Notes: generated from the sequence alone by a model not told the origin. Positions 28,387 through 38,349 are shown, numbered from the stretch's first letter. The stretch is DNA of 64,000 nucleotides from Buttiauxella selenatireducens (GCF_031432975.1 NZ_CP133838.1:4402001-4466000), one strand, 5' to 3'. Program-made: numbers and translations.

Positions 28387-28583
28387 CCCTCACCCCGGCC
28401 CTCTCCCAAAGGGAGAGGGGGGAACACCGGACGATCCCTTCTACCTCAGAGATAAAGCGAAACACCAGACGATCCCCTCTCCCTCAGGGATACGGGGGAA
28501 CACCGGACTATCCCCTCTCCCTCTGAGATACGGGGGAACACCAGACAATCCCCTCTCCCTCAGGGAGAGGGTTAGGGTGAGGG
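28387..28583. repeat. Tandem palindromic repeat array, 38-bp unit x4
   Basis: Units beginning AACACC(G/A)GAC at 28423, 28461, 28499 and 28537, a strict 38-base period. Each contains CCCCTCTCCCTC...GGGGGAA-type complementary runs. The ends, CCCTCACCCCGGCCCTCTCC and GGGAGAGGGTTAGGGTGAGG, match the array at 25762-25976 though the unit differs. It fills most of the 365-base gap between ftsP and ygiQ and could end ftsP transcription. Confidence 0.85.
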
Positions 28584-28587
28584 TGGT

Positions 28588-30000
28588 TTATGGCGCGGGT
28601 TGAACCAGCAGTTGCCCAATAGAGCCACGGTCCGCCATTTCCAGAGTTTGGCTGGAATAGAGGAACGGGAAATGTTCCCAGGAAGGCTGACCAAAGTACA
28701 CGAGTAGCTCAACTTGCCCATCAACCCAAACGGTATCTTTCCAGCCACGGTCCTCACCAAACGGTGCCGCGCCATTAACGTTTTTAATCAGGAAGCTCAC
28801 ACCTTCGATATGGAAAGATTGCGGCATATCCGCTCGCACTGTCCAACGCTCCCAGGTGCCTTGCTGAGTCTGAATATCAATACGCTTCATATCCCAGAGT
28901 TGGCCGTTAATACCAGGGTCATCGCCAAGTGCGATATCACGGCTGCGCGACGGGTTGCCGTTGACAATCTCCTCCGGCAGCAAGCGCATTGGCAGGGTAT
29001 CCGTCACTAAAGGCAGCAGCCCGGTGGCCCGCAGCGTGAGTACCAGCGTAGAGACAAGAATGCTCGAAGGTTCAAAGAAGCCACGGATCCTGTCCATGAT
29101 ACCCGCCGCTTCGCCGCAGGTTATCGACACTTCTTTTCCGTCGGTCATATCCACCAGGATCTCGCGACGCTCACCTGGCGCCAGGGATAATTGCTTCACA
29201 GAAACAGGTGCCGGAAGGAAACCCTGGTCGCTGGAAATCACGTGCATAGCCCGGCCATCACTCATTTGCAGCAAATAGCGGCGCGAGTTAGAGGCGTTAA
29301 GCAAACGCAAACGCACCCAGCCGCGTGAAACCTCGACATACGGCCCCTGCACACCATTCACCAGCAGCGTGTCACCGACAAAGCCACCGCTACCCGGTTC
29401 TTCATATTCTGGCGCACCGAAGTTATCCAGGCGCTTATCCTGAATGATGACCGGGAAGTCATCGACACCATAATGGTTTGGGATCGGCAACGATTTACTG
29501 ACTTCATCTTCGATAAGCCACATACCCGCCAGGCCGTTGTAGACCTGTTTCGCGGTACGGTTTGGTGTATTGGCGTGATACCACAACGTGGCGGCCTGCT
29601 GGCGTATCGGCAGAACGGGCGCCCAGTCAACATTAGGAGACATCATGCGCGCCGCGCCGCCCATGAGCGGGCCGGGTACCTGCAACCCGGCAATCGTCAT
29701 AGCGATGTTTTCTTGCAGACGATTACTGTAAATCATCTTCACATCATCGCCGCTCCACACGCGAATGGTCGGCCCAAGATAACGCCCGTTGAAGCCCCAG
29801 ACAGGTGCCTTAGCGCCGCCAGTAAATGACCAGTGCGCCCGTTGTAACGTCAGGAACAAAGGCTGGCCACGGCGAGATTCCAGTAACGGAGGAACGGGTA
29901 AAGGTTGCTGCATTCCTGCGGCATTTGCCCTCAGTGGCACCGAGCCTGCACAAAGTGCGACTCCGGATGCCTGTATAAACTGACGCCGACTGAGTGACAT
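28588..30000 (-). CDS. ftsP: Cell division protein FtsP (SufI)
   Basis: Multicopper-oxidase-fold protein of 470 residues that stabilises the divisome under stress in the periplasm. The Tat signal is plain: SRRQFIQASGVALCAG. Like E. coli FtsP it keeps the cupredoxin fold but lacks a full set of copper ligands. Conserved end EMADRGSIGQLLVQP. It lies downstream of plsC, as in E. coli. Confidence 0.96.
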   Translation of the reverse strand: MSLSRRQFIQASGVALCAGSVPLRANAAGMQQPLPVPPLLESRRGQPLFLTLQRAHWSFTGGAKAPVWGFNGRYLGPTIRVWSGDDVKMIYSNRLQENIAMTIAGLQVPGPLMGGAARMMSPNVDWAPVLPIRQQAATLWYHANTPNRTAKQVYNGLAGMWLIEDEVSKSLPIPNHYGVDDFPVIIQDKRLDNFGAPEYEEPGSGGFVGDTLLVNGVQGPYVEVSRGWVRLRLLNASNSRRYLLQMSDGRAMHVISSDQGFLPAPVSVKQLSLAPGERREILVDMTDGKEVSITCGEAAGIMDRIRGFFEPSSILVSTLVLTLRATGLLPLVTDTLPMRLLPEEIVNGNPSRSRDIALGDDPGINGQLWDMKRIDIQTQQGTWERWTVRADMPQSFHIEGVSFLIKNVNGAAPFGEDRGWKDTVWVDGQVELLVYFGQPSWEHFPFLYSSQTLEMADRGSIGQLLVQPAP

Positions 30001-30064
30001 ATTAACTCCATGTGAAACTGACTAACATAAGGCTGCACAAAACGTACCGCCAAAATAAAAGCGA

Positions 30065-30820
30065 TTAATTCGCTTGCTTGCTTTCAACTCGACCGGAGGC
30101 TTCGCGCTCCGCGACTTCTTTATTTAGTTCGTCGATTTTTGCCATCATAATTTCACGGCAATCGGTGGCAAGTTTGCGCACCTGGTCTTTGCCGTAATGG
30201 CTGATATCAATCGGCGGCAACATTTCTACAATGACTAAACCGTTATTCAAACGATTGAGTTTAATTTTATTACTGGTATTCGAAACGCACACCGGAATAA
30301 TTGGGACGCCCGCAGCAATTGCGGCATGGAATGCACCCGTTTTAAATGGCAGCAGGCCACGGCCACGGCTACGAGTCCCTTCCGGGAACATCCAGACCGA
30401 CACATTACGTTTCTTAATTTGCGTCACAACCTGGGAAATGGTGCTAAGCGCTTTGGAACGGTTATCACGATCGATAAGCATATTCCCGGTTAACCAATAA
30501 ATTTGGCCAAAAAACGGGATCCACAGCAGGCTCTTTTTCCCGACGGTCACCGTTGGCGGCTGCACAATATTCGCGGCAGTCACCATGTCGTAGTTATTCT
30601 GGTGGTTACAGATATAAATCGCCGTTGGATGATTTTCGGCGCCCGCCGGTAAACGGGTTTCAACTTTCAAACCAAAGACGGGCGCAAGACGCCCAAAGAG
30701 ATGACCAAACGTCGCAACATGGCGTGGGTTACGTGGGCTGAACAAGCAATAAATGCAGCCAAAAATGCACACCAACAGGCAATAAATTACAACGATTATA
30801 AAACGTACGATGGATAGCAT
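30065..30820 (-). CDS. plsC: 1-acyl-sn-glycerol-3-phosphate acyltransferase
   Basis: Inner-membrane enzyme that acylates lysophosphatidic acid to phosphatidic acid. 251 residues. Acyltransferase motifs: HQNNYD (H-x4-D) and FPEGTRSRGRG; N-terminal hydrophobic anchor. The frame is open upstream to 30982 through an ERIC-like repeat, but the ATG at 30818-30820 with GAGG 5 bases upstream gives MLSIVRFIIVV, matching E. coli. Downstream of parC and probably cotranscribed. Confidence 0.95.
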   Translation of the reverse strand: MLSIVRFIIVVIYCLLVCIFGCIYCLFSPRNPRHVATFGHLFGRLAPVFGLKVETRLPAGAENHPTAIYICNHQNNYDMVTAANIVQPPTVTVGKKSLLWIPFFGQIYWLTGNMLIDRDNRSKALSTISQVVTQIKKRNVSVWMFPEGTRSRGRGLLPFKTGAFHAAIAAGVPIIPVCVSNTSNKIKLNRLNNGLVIVEMLPPIDISHYGKDQVRKLATDCREIMMAKIDELNKEVAEREASGRVESKQAN

Positions 30821-30871
30821 AACAACCTCAAAAACCAAAACCGCTGACAAGTATGACGGATATATATCGAT

Positions 30872-30990
30872 ACCCAAAATAATTGGAGTTGCATTACGGC
30901 GGCAAGTGAACAAATCCCAATGCGCTGACACAAGTAAGCGATTTGGGTGCGTGAACACACGCCAACACCGATGCAACTTCAAGTATGAAG
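30872..30990. repeat. Divergent ERIC element between parC and plsC
   Basis: About 119 bases aligning by eye with the ERIC at 55303-55412: AATAATTGGAGTTGCA at one end, GCAACTTCAAGTATGA at the other, and the centre ACACAAGTAAGCGATTTGGG resembling the ERIC core. It overlaps the last codons of parC and separates it from plsC on the same transcript. Confidence 0.7.
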
Positions 30991-30994
30991 AGTA

Positions 30995-33265
30995 TTACTC
31001 TTCGCTGTCACCCGCACTGGCCCGATGTGGTGAATCCACTTCAACACGATCAATACGTTGTAGGCCACGCATCAGCGTACCGCGACGGCCGCGCTCACCG
31101 GTGATTTTCTGCAACTCTTCCGGGCGGAGTTTAATTTTGCGTTTACCAACATGCAGAGTCACGGTGCTTTGCGGCGGCAAGACAAACAAATGCGCCAGTT
31201 TGTCTTCGCCTTTTGCCGCTTCCGCTGAAGGAATCGAGATAATTTTATTCCCTTTCCCTTTGGAAAGTTGCGGTAAATCAGCCACCGGGAACATCAACAT
31301 GCGCCCTGCCGCGGTAATCGCCAACAGTAAATCGTCAGCGCTTGAGATTTCCATCGGCGGCATCACTTTCGCGTTTTCCGGCAATGAAATAAGCGTTTTA
31401 CCCGCACGGTTACGTGCAACTAAATCATTGAAGGTACAAACGAAACCATAGCCTGCATCAGAAGCCATCAGCAGTTTTTGGTCGTCTGGTGCCATTAAGA
31501 CGTGCTCAACAACGGCTCCCGGCGGCGGCGTAAGTTTGCCCGTCAGCGGTTCACCCTGCCCACGTGCCGATGGCAACGTAATCGGGTCAAGCGCGTAACT
31601 GCGCCCGGTGGAGTCGATAAACGCCACTGGCTGGTTGCTCTTACCTTTGGCAGAACCCAGATAATTATCGCCCGCTTTGTAGTTAAGCCCTTGCGCGTCA
31701 ATATCATGGCCTTTGGCGCTACGCACCCAACCCATTTGAGAGAGCACAATGGTGACCGGTTCAGACGGGGTCATATCATGTTCGCTCATGGCTTTCGCTT
31801 CGCCACGCTCACGCAACGGTGAACGGCGATCGTCGCCATAAGCATCTGAATCAGCCTGCAATTCTTTCTTCAGCAACGTATTCATTTTGCGTTCGGACGC
31901 CAGAATACCCTGCAATTGGTCACGCTCTTTTTCCAGTTCGCTCTGCTCGCCGCGAATTTTCATCTCTTCGAGTTTTGCGAGGTGGCGTAATTTCAGCTCG
32001 AGGATGGACTCGGCTTGCGTTTCGCTTAATTCGAAGCGCGACATCAGCACCGGCTTCGGCTCATCCTCGGTACGAATAATATGAATCACTTCGTCAATGT
32101 TGAGGAACGCCACCAGCAAACCTTCGAGGATATGCAGGCGTTTGAGCACTTTCTCCAGACGATAACTCAGGCGACGGCGCACCGTTTCACGGCGATAAAC
32201 CAGCCATTCAGTCAGGATTTCCAGCAGGTTTTTCACCGATGGACGATTATCCAGACCGATCATATTGAGGTTAATACGATAGCTTTTTTCAAGATCGGTG
32301 GTGGCAAACAGGTGGTTCATCACCTGCTCTACGTCGATACGGTTAGAACGTGGAACAATCACCAGACGGGTCGGGTTTTCGTGGTTCGACTCATCGCGCA
32401 AATCTTCAACCATTGGCAGCTTTTTAGCCCGCATTTGGCTGGCGATTTGCTCAAGTACACGCGCACCGGAAACCTGATGAGGCAATGCGGTAATCACCAC
32501 ATCGCCATCTTCTTTTTTCCACACCGCGCGCATACGCACAGAGCCACGGCCATTCTGGTAGATTTTACGAATCTCAGCACGCGGGGTGATGATTTCGGCT
32601 TCGGTTGGGTAATCCGGCCCCTGAACGATATCCAGCACTTCATCGAGCGTGGTTTTCGGGTGGTCAATCAGGGTCATTGCCGCTTGCGCCACTTCGCGCA
32701 AGTTGTGCGGAGGAATGTCTGTTGCCATCCCGACCGCGATACCGGTGGTGCCATTGAGCAGAATATTCGGCAGACGCGCAGGCAGCATTTTCGGCTCCTG
32801 CATAGTGCCGTCAAAGTTCGGCACGTAATCGACCGTCCCCTGCCCTAACTCGCCCAGCAGGACTTCTGCGTATTTTGACAGTCGCGATTCGGTATAACGC
32901 ATCGCGGCGAAGGATTTCGGGTCATCCGGTGCCCCCCAGTTTCCCTGCCCGTCAACCAACGGATAACGGTAAGAGAACGGCTGTGCCATCAGCACCATCG
33001 CTTCATAACAGGCGCTGTCGCCGTGTGGATGGTATTTACCCAGAACGTCACCGACGGTACGGGCTGATTTTTTGAATTTAGCGCTGGCGCTTAATCCCAG
33101 CTCTGACATCGCATAGACGATACGACGTTGTACGGGCTTTAACCCATCACCAATGAACGGCAGCGCGCGGTCCATAATGACGTACATGGAGTAGTTGAGA
33201 TACGCATTTTCTGTGAATTCGTGCAGCGCAAGGCGTTCTGCACCATCATGAGTTAAATCACTCAT
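30995..33265 (-). CDS. parC: DNA topoisomerase IV subunit A
   Basis: A 756-residue type IIA topoisomerase subunit that decatenates daughter chromosomes with ParE. The catalytic Tyr is in [11 protein letters not shown]. The quinolone-resistance region reads [12 protein letters not shown], with the wild-type Ser and Glu (E. coli S80, E84) unchanged. The C-terminal beta-pinwheel domain is complete. Slightly longer at the N-terminus ([12 protein letters not shown]) than E. coli. In E. coli mqsRA/ygiS follow upstream; here ygiW is next. Confidence 0.97.
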   Translation of the reverse strand: MSDLTHDGAERLALHEFTENAYLNYSMYVIMDRALPFIGDGLKPVQRRIVYAMSELGLSASAKFKKSARTVGDVLGKYHPHGDSACYEAMVLMAQPFSYRYPLVDGQGNWGAPDDPKSFAAMRYTESRLSKYAEVLLGELGQGTVDYVPNFDGTMQEPKMLPARLPNILLNGTTGIAVGMATDIPPHNLREVAQAAMTLIDHPKTTLDEVLDIVQGPDYPTEAEIITPRAEIRKIYQNGRGSVRMRAVWKKEDGDVVITALPHQVSGARVLEQIASQMRAKKLPMVEDLRDESNHENPTRLVIVPRSNRIDVEQVMNHLFATTDLEKSYRINLNMIGLDNRPSVKNLLEILTEWLVYRRETVRRRLSYRLEKVLKRLHILEGLLVAFLNIDEVIHIIRTEDEPKPVLMSRFELSETQAESILELKLRHLAKLEEMKIRGEQSELEKERDQLQGILASERKMNTLLKKELQADSDAYGDDRRSPLRERGEAKAMSEHDMTPSEPVTIVLSQMGWVRSAKGHDIDAQGLNYKAGDNYLGSAKGKSNQPVAFIDSTGRSYALDPITLPSARGQGEPLTGKLTPPPGAVVEHVLMAPDDQKLLMASDAGYGFVCTFNDLVARNRAGKTLISLPENAKVMPPMEISSADDLLLAITAAGRMLMFPVADLPQLSKGKGNKIISIPSAEAAKGEDKLAHLFVLPPQSTVTLHVGKRKIKLRPEELQKITGERGRRGTLMRGLQRIDRVEVDSPHRASAGDSEE

Positions 33266-33410
33266 TCATTAATCATCCTCAAACTGACGAGTGGCCATAA
33301 ACCCAAATAATTTGAGTTGTGGGTAATGGCGTAATTGCCGCCGATAGTACCTTATCTGGCCTGCGTAGTCACAGAGGAGTGAGTATCTTTAGGAAGTGAG
33401 GGGATATGAA

Positions 33411-33434
33411 ATGAGCCGCGAATTGCGGCTCATT
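33411..33434 (-). terminator. Hairpin after ygiW
   Basis: ATGAGCCGC (33411-33419) and GCGGCTCAT (33425-33433) with a short loop, just past the ygiW stop. The U run after it is weak. Confidence 0.55.
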
Positions 33435-33441
33435 GAGGGGG

Positions 33442-33849
33442 TTATTTTACGATGCTAATTTGCTTCACATCGATTTCAACGGAGTTCCAGTCTTTGTCGA
33501 CTTCACCTTGAATTTCAACGGTGTCTTTCGGTGTAATGGTCTGCCCATTCCAGCGTTTATGATCGATATCGACATTAATCGTGCCGGAAGAATCACGGAA
33601 AATGTAGTGATCTCCACCGATACGCGATTCAATCTTACCGCGCAGGGTTACCCAGGAATCGTCTGGCTGCGATTTCGCCTGTGTTACCGTAGTAGTGCTA
33701 CCACTTGGTCCAACAAAACCACCAGCAGTCTGAGTTGGAGTGGTTTGTGCGGCTGGAGCATTAGGATCCGAGAATCCACCTTGTTGTGCAGCCAGTGCTG
33801 GGGCTGCGGTAATTGCGAGAATAGTCAGGATAGCGGCTATTTTTTTCAT
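33442..33849 (-). CDS. ygiW: Periplasmic OB-fold (BOF) protein YgiW/VisP
   Basis: A 135-residue protein with a Sec signal peptide (cleavage near ALA/AQQ), a low-complexity Gly/Thr/Pro stretch, and a C-terminal BOF domain (WVTLRGKIESRIGGDHYIF; VDIDHKRWNGQTI). In Salmonella the homologue VisP binds peptidoglycan and affects stress resistance and virulence. Divergent from qseBC, as in E. coli. Confidence 0.94.
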   Translation of the reverse strand: MKKIAAILTILAITAAPALAAQQGGFSDPNAPAAQTTPTQTAGGFVGPSGSTTTVTQAKSQPDDSWVTLRGKIESRIGGDHYIFRDSSGTINVDIDHKRWNGQTITPKDTVEIQGEVDKDWNSVEIDVKQISIVK

Positions 33850-33905
33850 CGTTAATTTTCCCTATATGAATGAACGTTTTCTGAGTGCTATTTAACTCGA
33901 GAGAT

Positions 33906-33922
33906 CTTAACGCGATCTTAAT
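33906..33922. promoter_or_regulatory. PmrA/QseB-type direct repeat between ygiW and qseB
   Basis: CTTAAC (33906-33911), five bases, CTTAAT (33917-33922): an 11-base-spaced direct repeat fitting the PmrA-type box YTTAAK-N5-YTTAAK except one base. A third half-site TTTAAC is at 33891-33896. QseB is a PmrA paralogue and ygiW is reported in its regulon in Salmonella. Confidence 0.5.
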
Positions 33923-34048
33923 TTTTCGCCGTAACAACGTATATTTTATAAAAATGCCATTCAGCATCAACCCCGGCATTTTTCCTCTGTACAAGGCGGT
34001 TGTAAACGTTATTTACTTGCCGGTAATGGTCAATGGAAAGGCAACAAT

Positions 34049-34708
34049 ATGCGCATATTACTGATTGAGGACGATAAGCTCATCGGTGACGGATTAAAAG
34101 CCGGGTTAACCAAAATGGGATTTATCGTCGACTGGTTTACCGATGGCCTTCAGGGCCAAGCGGCGCTGGGCCTGGCACCTTATGACGCCGTAGTACTGGA
34201 TTTAAGCCTGCCGGGAATCGACGGGCTGGATATTCTAAAAACCTGGCGTCGTAACGGCCAAACCGAACCCGTGTTGATTCTCACCGCGCGTGACGCGCTG
34301 GAACAACGTGTCGAGGGGTTGCAACTCGGTGCAGATGATTATTTGTGTAAACCCTTTGCGTTAATAGAAGTTGCCACCCGGCTTCAGGTTTTAATTCGCC
34401 GTAATCATGGGCAGATTCAATCGACACTTCATCACGCCGGTGTCGAGCTTGATCCTATTAAATTAACCGTCACTCGCGAGGGTGAAGCGTTGCACTTAAA
34501 ACCCAAAGAGTTTGCTCTACTGGAGTTATTTATGCGTAACGCCGGGCGTGTATTACCGCGCACGCTTATCGAAGAAAAACTCTATAACTGGGATAACGAC
34601 GTATCCAGAAATGCGCTGGAAGTCCATATCCACCATTTGCGCCGTAAACTCGGCAGCGGGTTTATTCGCACAGTGCACGGAATTGGTTATACGTTGGGCG
34701 AAGAATGA
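34049..34708 (+). CDS. qseB: Response regulator QseB (PreA)
   Basis: OmpR-family response regulator of 219 residues. Receiver domain with phospho-acceptor Asp in VVLDLSLPG and Lys in DYLCKPFAL; winged-helix DNA-binding domain with [11 protein letters not shown] and the end [16 protein letters not shown] precedes the ATG. The stop overlaps qseC as ATGA. Acts with QseC in control of motility, biofilm and, in Salmonella, parts of the PmrA network. Confidence 0.95.
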   Translation: MRILLIEDDKLIGDGLKAGLTKMGFIVDWFTDGLQGQAALGLAPYDAVVLDLSLPGIDGLDILKTWRRNGQTEPVLILTARDALEQRVEGLQLGADDYLCKPFALIEVATRLQVLIRRNHGQIQSTLHHAGVELDPIKLTVTREGEALHLKPKEFALLELFMRNAGRVLPRTLIEEKLYNWDNDVSRNALEVHIHHLRRKLGSGFIRTVHGIGYTLGEE

Positions 34709-36060
34709 TAAAAGCACTGACTCAAAGTTTACGCGCCAGATTAATTGCCGGATATGTATTGCTGACACTGTTGGCATGGGTTGGCGCAAGTTTCGCGGCC
34801 TGGCATCAAACCAGCAAAACGCTTAACAAGCTGTTTGATACTCAGCAGGTGCTGTTTGCCAAGCGTCTGAGTGCATTAAAGCTGGATAATATGCAGGGGG
34901 AAACGGAACTTCCGCGTACTAAAAACATGATTTCCCATCATCGCGGCAAGCAAGACGACGATACGCTGGCTTTCGCCATTTACACCGCCGATGGAAGACT
35001 GTTACTCAATGATGGCGACAATGGCCGCAACCTCACTTATCGCTACCAACGCGACGGTTTCATCGACGGTAAACTTGCGGGTGACGACGATATGTGGCGC
35101 ATGGTGTGGGTCACCACGCCGGATGGAAAGTACCGCATCGTCGTCGGCCAGGAATGGGAGTACCGGGAAGATCTGGCGCTGGATATTGTATTGTCGCAGC
35201 TCACGCCATGGCTTATCGCGCTACCGCTTATTTTGCTACTTCTGGTGTGGTTGGTGAGTCGCGCCCTCGCCCCGCTTCACAAGCTGGCGCACCAATTACG
35301 CAGCCGCAAACCTGACGACGGTGGCGAGCTGCCAACACAAGCGCTTCCGCAGGAAGTTCGCCCATTGGTCGTCGCACTCAATCAGCTATTTTCTCGCACC
35401 GGGGAATTAATGCAGCGCGAGCGACGCTTTACCTCTGACGCGGCACACGAACTACGCAGCCCGCTTGCCGCGTTAAAAGTGCAGGCCGAAGTTGCTCAAC
35501 TTGCGCAAAACGACGAGCCGGTACGCGATCATGCTCTCAATAATCTCAGTGCGGGTATCGATCGTGCCACGCGTCTGGTCGATCAGTTATTGACGTTATC
35601 ACGCCTGGATTCTTTAGCAGGTCTGGATGATGTCCAGGAAGTCGAACTTCAATCATTACTGCAAAATGCAGTGATGGACGCGTGGCATCAGGCCCTGCGC
35701 GAAGGTATCGATATCCGTCTTGATATCCAGGACGCGAGCGTGAAACGCCAGGGGCAGCAGCTGTTACTGAGTTTAATGGTGAGAAATGTGCTGGATAACG
35801 CCGTGCGTTATAGTCCGCGTGGCAGCGTGGTGGATGTGGTTTTGCAAAGCCGCGAAATAACGATTACCGACAACGGGCCAGGGGTCAGCCCAGAGTTTTT
35901 AACGTCGCTGGGTGAGCGATTCTTCCGCCCGCCAGGACAGGAAAAAACCGGCAGCGGACTGGGGTTGTCCATCGTACGACGCATTGCCGCTTTGCATGGG
36001 ATGCAGGCGCTATTTTTGAACAGCGACCAGGGCGGTTTCCAGGTCAGGATTCGTTGGTAA
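34705..36060 (+). CDS. qseC: Sensor histidine kinase QseC (PreB)
   Basis: A 451-residue inner-membrane kinase with two membrane segments bracketing a periplasmic sensor of about 130 residues, HAMP-like linker, dimerisation box [13 protein letters not shown] with the phospho-His, N box [12 protein letters not shown], and G boxes DNGPGV and GSGLGLSIV. Co-translated with qseB. The sensor part is the most diverged from E. coli, the kinase core the least. Confidence 0.94.
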   Translation: MIKALTQSLRARLIAGYVLLTLLAWVGASFAAWHQTSKTLNKLFDTQQVLFAKRLSALKLDNMQGETELPRTKNMISHHRGKQDDDTLAFAIYTADGRLLLNDGDNGRNLTYRYQRDGFIDGKLAGDDDMWRMVWVTTPDGKYRIVVGQEWEYREDLALDIVLSQLTPWLIALPLILLLLVWLVSRALAPLHKLAHQLRSRKPDDGGELPTQALPQEVRPLVVALNQLFSRTGELMQRERRFTSDAAHELRSPLAALKVQAEVAQLAQNDEPVRDHALNNLSAGIDRATRLVDQLLTLSRLDSLAGLDDVQEVELQSLLQNAVMDAWHQALREGIDIRLDIQDASVKRQGQQLLLSLMVRNVLDNAVRYSPRGSVVDVVLQSREITITDNGPGVSPEFLTSLGERFFRPPGQEKTGSGLGLSIVRRIAALHGMQALFLNSDQGGFQVRIRW

Positions 36061-36070
36061 ACATCATTAC

Positions 36071-36174
36071 ACTCTCGAATTATTGCGTTTAAAGCAAAAG
36101 TCTTTGCCAAACGGAGCATTTAATCGTGATGGTATTCACATTAAACTTCGCGCCAGACGCAATAATTCGAGAGT
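36071..36174. repeat. 18-bp perfect inverted repeat in front of mdaB
   Basis: ACTCTCGAATTATTGCGT (36071-36088) and ACGCAATAATTCGAGAGT (36157-36174) are exact complements separated by 68 bases. The right arm ends 5 bases before the mdaB start codon. See findings. Confidence 0.9.
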
Positions 36175-36179
36175 TAACT

Positions 36180-36761
36180 ATGAGCAACATCCTGATTATC
36201 AATGGTGCGAAAAAATTCGCCCACTCTAACGGCCAACTCAATGACACCCTGACCGACGTCGCGGAAAGCTTTTTGCGCGACCTCGGGCATGATGTTCTGG
36301 TCACCCGAACCGACAGCGAGTACGACGTAAAAGAAGAAGTCGAAAAGTACCTGTGGGCCGATACCGTGATTTACCAAATGCCAGGCTGGTGGATGGGCGC
36401 ACCGTGGACCATGAAGAAATACATCGATGATGTGTTCACTGAAGGTCATGGTTCGTTGTATGCCAGCGATGGCCGTACCCGCTCAGACGCTGAGAAAAAG
36501 TATGGTTCCGGCGGTTTGATTCAGGGCAAAACCTATATGCTTTCCCTGACCTGGAACGCTCCACTGCAAGCCTTTGAAGACAAAGAACAGTTCTTCCATG
36601 GCGTGGGTGTTGATGGCGTTTATCTGCCATTCCACAAAGCGAACCAGTTCCTTGGAATGGAAGGTCTGCCGACCTTTATCGCTAACGATGTGATGAAAGT
36701 GCCTGACGTTCCACGTTTTATCGCAGAATACCGCGAGCATCTCGGCCAGATTTTTGCTTAA
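36180..36761 (+). CDS. mdaB: NADPH:quinone oxidoreductase MdaB
   Basis: Flavodoxin-fold FAD enzyme of 193 residues that reduces quinones by two electrons, protecting against oxidative and drug stress. Begins MSNILIINGAKKFAHSNG at the ATG at 36180, matching E. coli; an in-frame ATG at 36126 lies inside the inverted repeat region and is rejected. Conserved MPGWWMGAPW and SLTWNAPLQAF. Forms an operon with ygiN and follows qseBC on the same strand. Confidence 0.95.
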   Translation: MSNILIINGAKKFAHSNGQLNDTLTDVAESFLRDLGHDVLVTRTDSEYDVKEEVEKYLWADTVIYQMPGWWMGAPWTMKKYIDDVFTEGHGSLYASDGRTRSDAEKKYGSGGLIQGKTYMLSLTWNAPLQAFEDKEQFFHGVGVDGVYLPFHKANQFLGMEGLPTFIANDVMKVPDVPRFIAEYREHLGQIFA

Positions 36762-36791
36762 CTGTTAAGTAATTATCGAAAGGAGTAAGTC

Positions 36792-37109
36792 ATGCTAACA
36801 GTGATAGCTGAAATTCGTACCCGTCCAGGTGCGCATCATCGCCAGGCGGTTTTAGATGCCTTCGCAAAAATTATTCCTACCGTGCTGGAGGAAGAAGGCT
36901 GCTTCGGTTACGCGCCATTAGTCGACCATAACGCACAAGTGGCGTTCCAGACGACAGCACCCGCTTCCGTATTTATGCTGGAAAAATGGGAGAGTGTTGC
37001 TCATCTCGAAGCTCACCTTCAAACCCAGCATATGAAAGATCACAGTGCTGCCGTAAAAGACGATGTTCTGGATGTGCATATCCATATTCTGGAAGACGCA
37101 ATCAAGTAA
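36792..37109 (+). CDS. ygiN: Quinol monooxygenase YgiN
   Basis: A 105-residue ABM-domain protein (ferredoxin-like dimer) proposed to reoxidise quinols made by MdaB, forming a small quinone redox cycle. Conserved AEIRTRPGAHHRQAVLDAF and the central FMLEKWESVAHLEAHL. AAAGGAG lies upstream of the ATG. Followed by a strong terminator. Confidence 0.94.
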   Translation: MLTVIAEIRTRPGAHHRQAVLDAFAKIIPTVLEEEGCFGYAPLVDHNAQVAFQTTAPASVFMLEKWESVAHLEAHLQTQHMKDHSAAVKDDVLDVHIHILEDAIK

Positions 37110-37130
37110 TCGATTTGCTGGAAAACAAAA

Positions 37131-37162
37131 GGGAGCGGTGTTAACACCCGCTCCTTTTTTTA
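37131..37162 (+). terminator. Terminator after mdaB-ygiN
   Basis: GGAGCGG and CCGCTCC pair around a TGTTAACAC centre (37132-37154), followed by TTTTTTT. Confidence 0.9.
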
Positions 37163-37231
37163 TGGGTAAAATTCATAGTCATGAAACGCTGCTAAGCTAC
37201 TCTTTACTCTGAGTGGTTATTGGGGCGGGAT

Positions 37232-38152
37232 ATGAAAACGAATATGGTTTCCGATAAAGTACTAAAACTTTCCAGTTTTAATCTTAATTTGCTAACCACT
37301 TTCTGTTTGATCTATTCCACTCGCAGCATCACCGAAGTCTCTGAGATTCTGGATGTTACCCCGCCTTCCATTAGCCATTCCCTGCGCAAGCTGCGCCTGC
37401 ACTTTGAAGACCCTTTATTTATCCGCCATGGAAATACGATATCGCCAACGGTATTTGCTGATGACCTTTATCTACAGTTAAAGCAAACGCTAGAAATAAT
37501 GAGTGATTCAATAGACACGAGTCATAAAAATCGCCATCGGGAAACGCTGGTAATATATTCTCCATTTTCAGTAGCGGTGCATGATTTGTCTGTCACATTA
37601 TTAAAAATAAAATCAGAAAACATTAATTATAAAATAAAGTATATCGAAACCAATCTGGATATTCCTGATGCGGTCGAATTACTTAACTTACGCAAAGCAG
37701 ATATTGTTTTTTCCGCTACCCCCATCACCAATGCAAGTCTGAGCTGTATTTTGCATCATCAATTAACCCCAACACTAGTTTGTCGCAAAGATAACCCGCT
37801 ACTGCAAAGCGAAGTCAGTATTGAGCAGTTAAAGGGTCTTGATATGGTCAGCCATTTAACTGCCGACGAGATGATCCACCAGAAAAAGCAGACCCTACAG
37901 GCGACAATGAGAATAACGCCCCCTGCGTTTGAAACGAATTCATTGCTGATGCTCCTCACTGTTTTGTCAGAAACTGACAGCGTCGGGTTCATTTCACATG
38001 AGGCTTTTAACCGCTACGAACACGCTTTCGGGCTGCGAAAACTCACGCTGTTGTTCCCGCTGCAGCAACTTAATGTGTATCTGATCTACCGGAAAGAAAT
38101 GGAACAAAAGACCAGTTTTAGGCAATTTCTGGCGACGATTCTCGAAAAATAA
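37232..38152 (+). CDS. LysR-family regulator next to an autotransporter gene
   Basis: About 306 residues from the ATG at 37232 (a TTG at 37220 is a poorer start). N-terminal winged helix-turn-helix (FCLIYSTRSITEVSEILDV TPPSISHSLRKL) and LysR substrate domain. The helix-turn-helix region resembles the LeuO/YidZ branch. Base composition is more AT-rich than the flanking core genes. It reads toward the autotransporter gene 198 bases away; control of that gene is a reasonable guess, not shown. Confidence 0.85.
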   Translation: MKTNMVSDKVLKLSSFNLNLLTTFCLIYSTRSITEVSEILDVTPPSISHSLRKLRLHFEDPLFIRHGNTISPTVFADDLYLQLKQTLEIMSDSIDTSHKNRHRETLVIYSPFSVAVHDLSVTLLKIKSENINYKIKYIETNLDIPDAVELLNLRKADIVFSATPITNASLSCILHHQLTPTLVCRKDNPLLQSEVSIEQLKGLDMVSHLTADEMIHQKKQTLQATMRITPPAFETNSLLMLLTVLSETDSVGFISHEAFNRYEHAFGLRKLTLLFPLQQLNVYLIYRKEMEQKTSFRQFLATILEK

Positions 38153-38349
38153 CCTCCCTCTGCAATAAAACTAAATCCGCACTTAGTCCTGAGTAATAGG
38201 TTGGTTATTAATTGCCCGTATAATATTTGAACGCACAAGGCAGTTAAACGTTACCCATTATATTTACATCACACAGTAATCTTATATTTCCCTGAAGAAT
38301 TAACTGCCTCTGCGATGAATAAACATATTCACGTTATAGAGGCATTCGC

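Noticed and set aside
30821..30982. 54-residue N-terminal extension of PlsC
   Set aside because: Encoded by the ERIC-like element; the ATG at 30820 matches the family start and has a ribosome site.
33098..33130. Quinolone-resistance change in ParC
   Set aside because: The QRDR Ser and Glu positions read as wild type ([10 protein letters not shown]).
36126..36179. Earlier start for MdaB at 36126
   Set aside because: The extra residues come from the inverted repeat region and are absent from E. coli MdaB.
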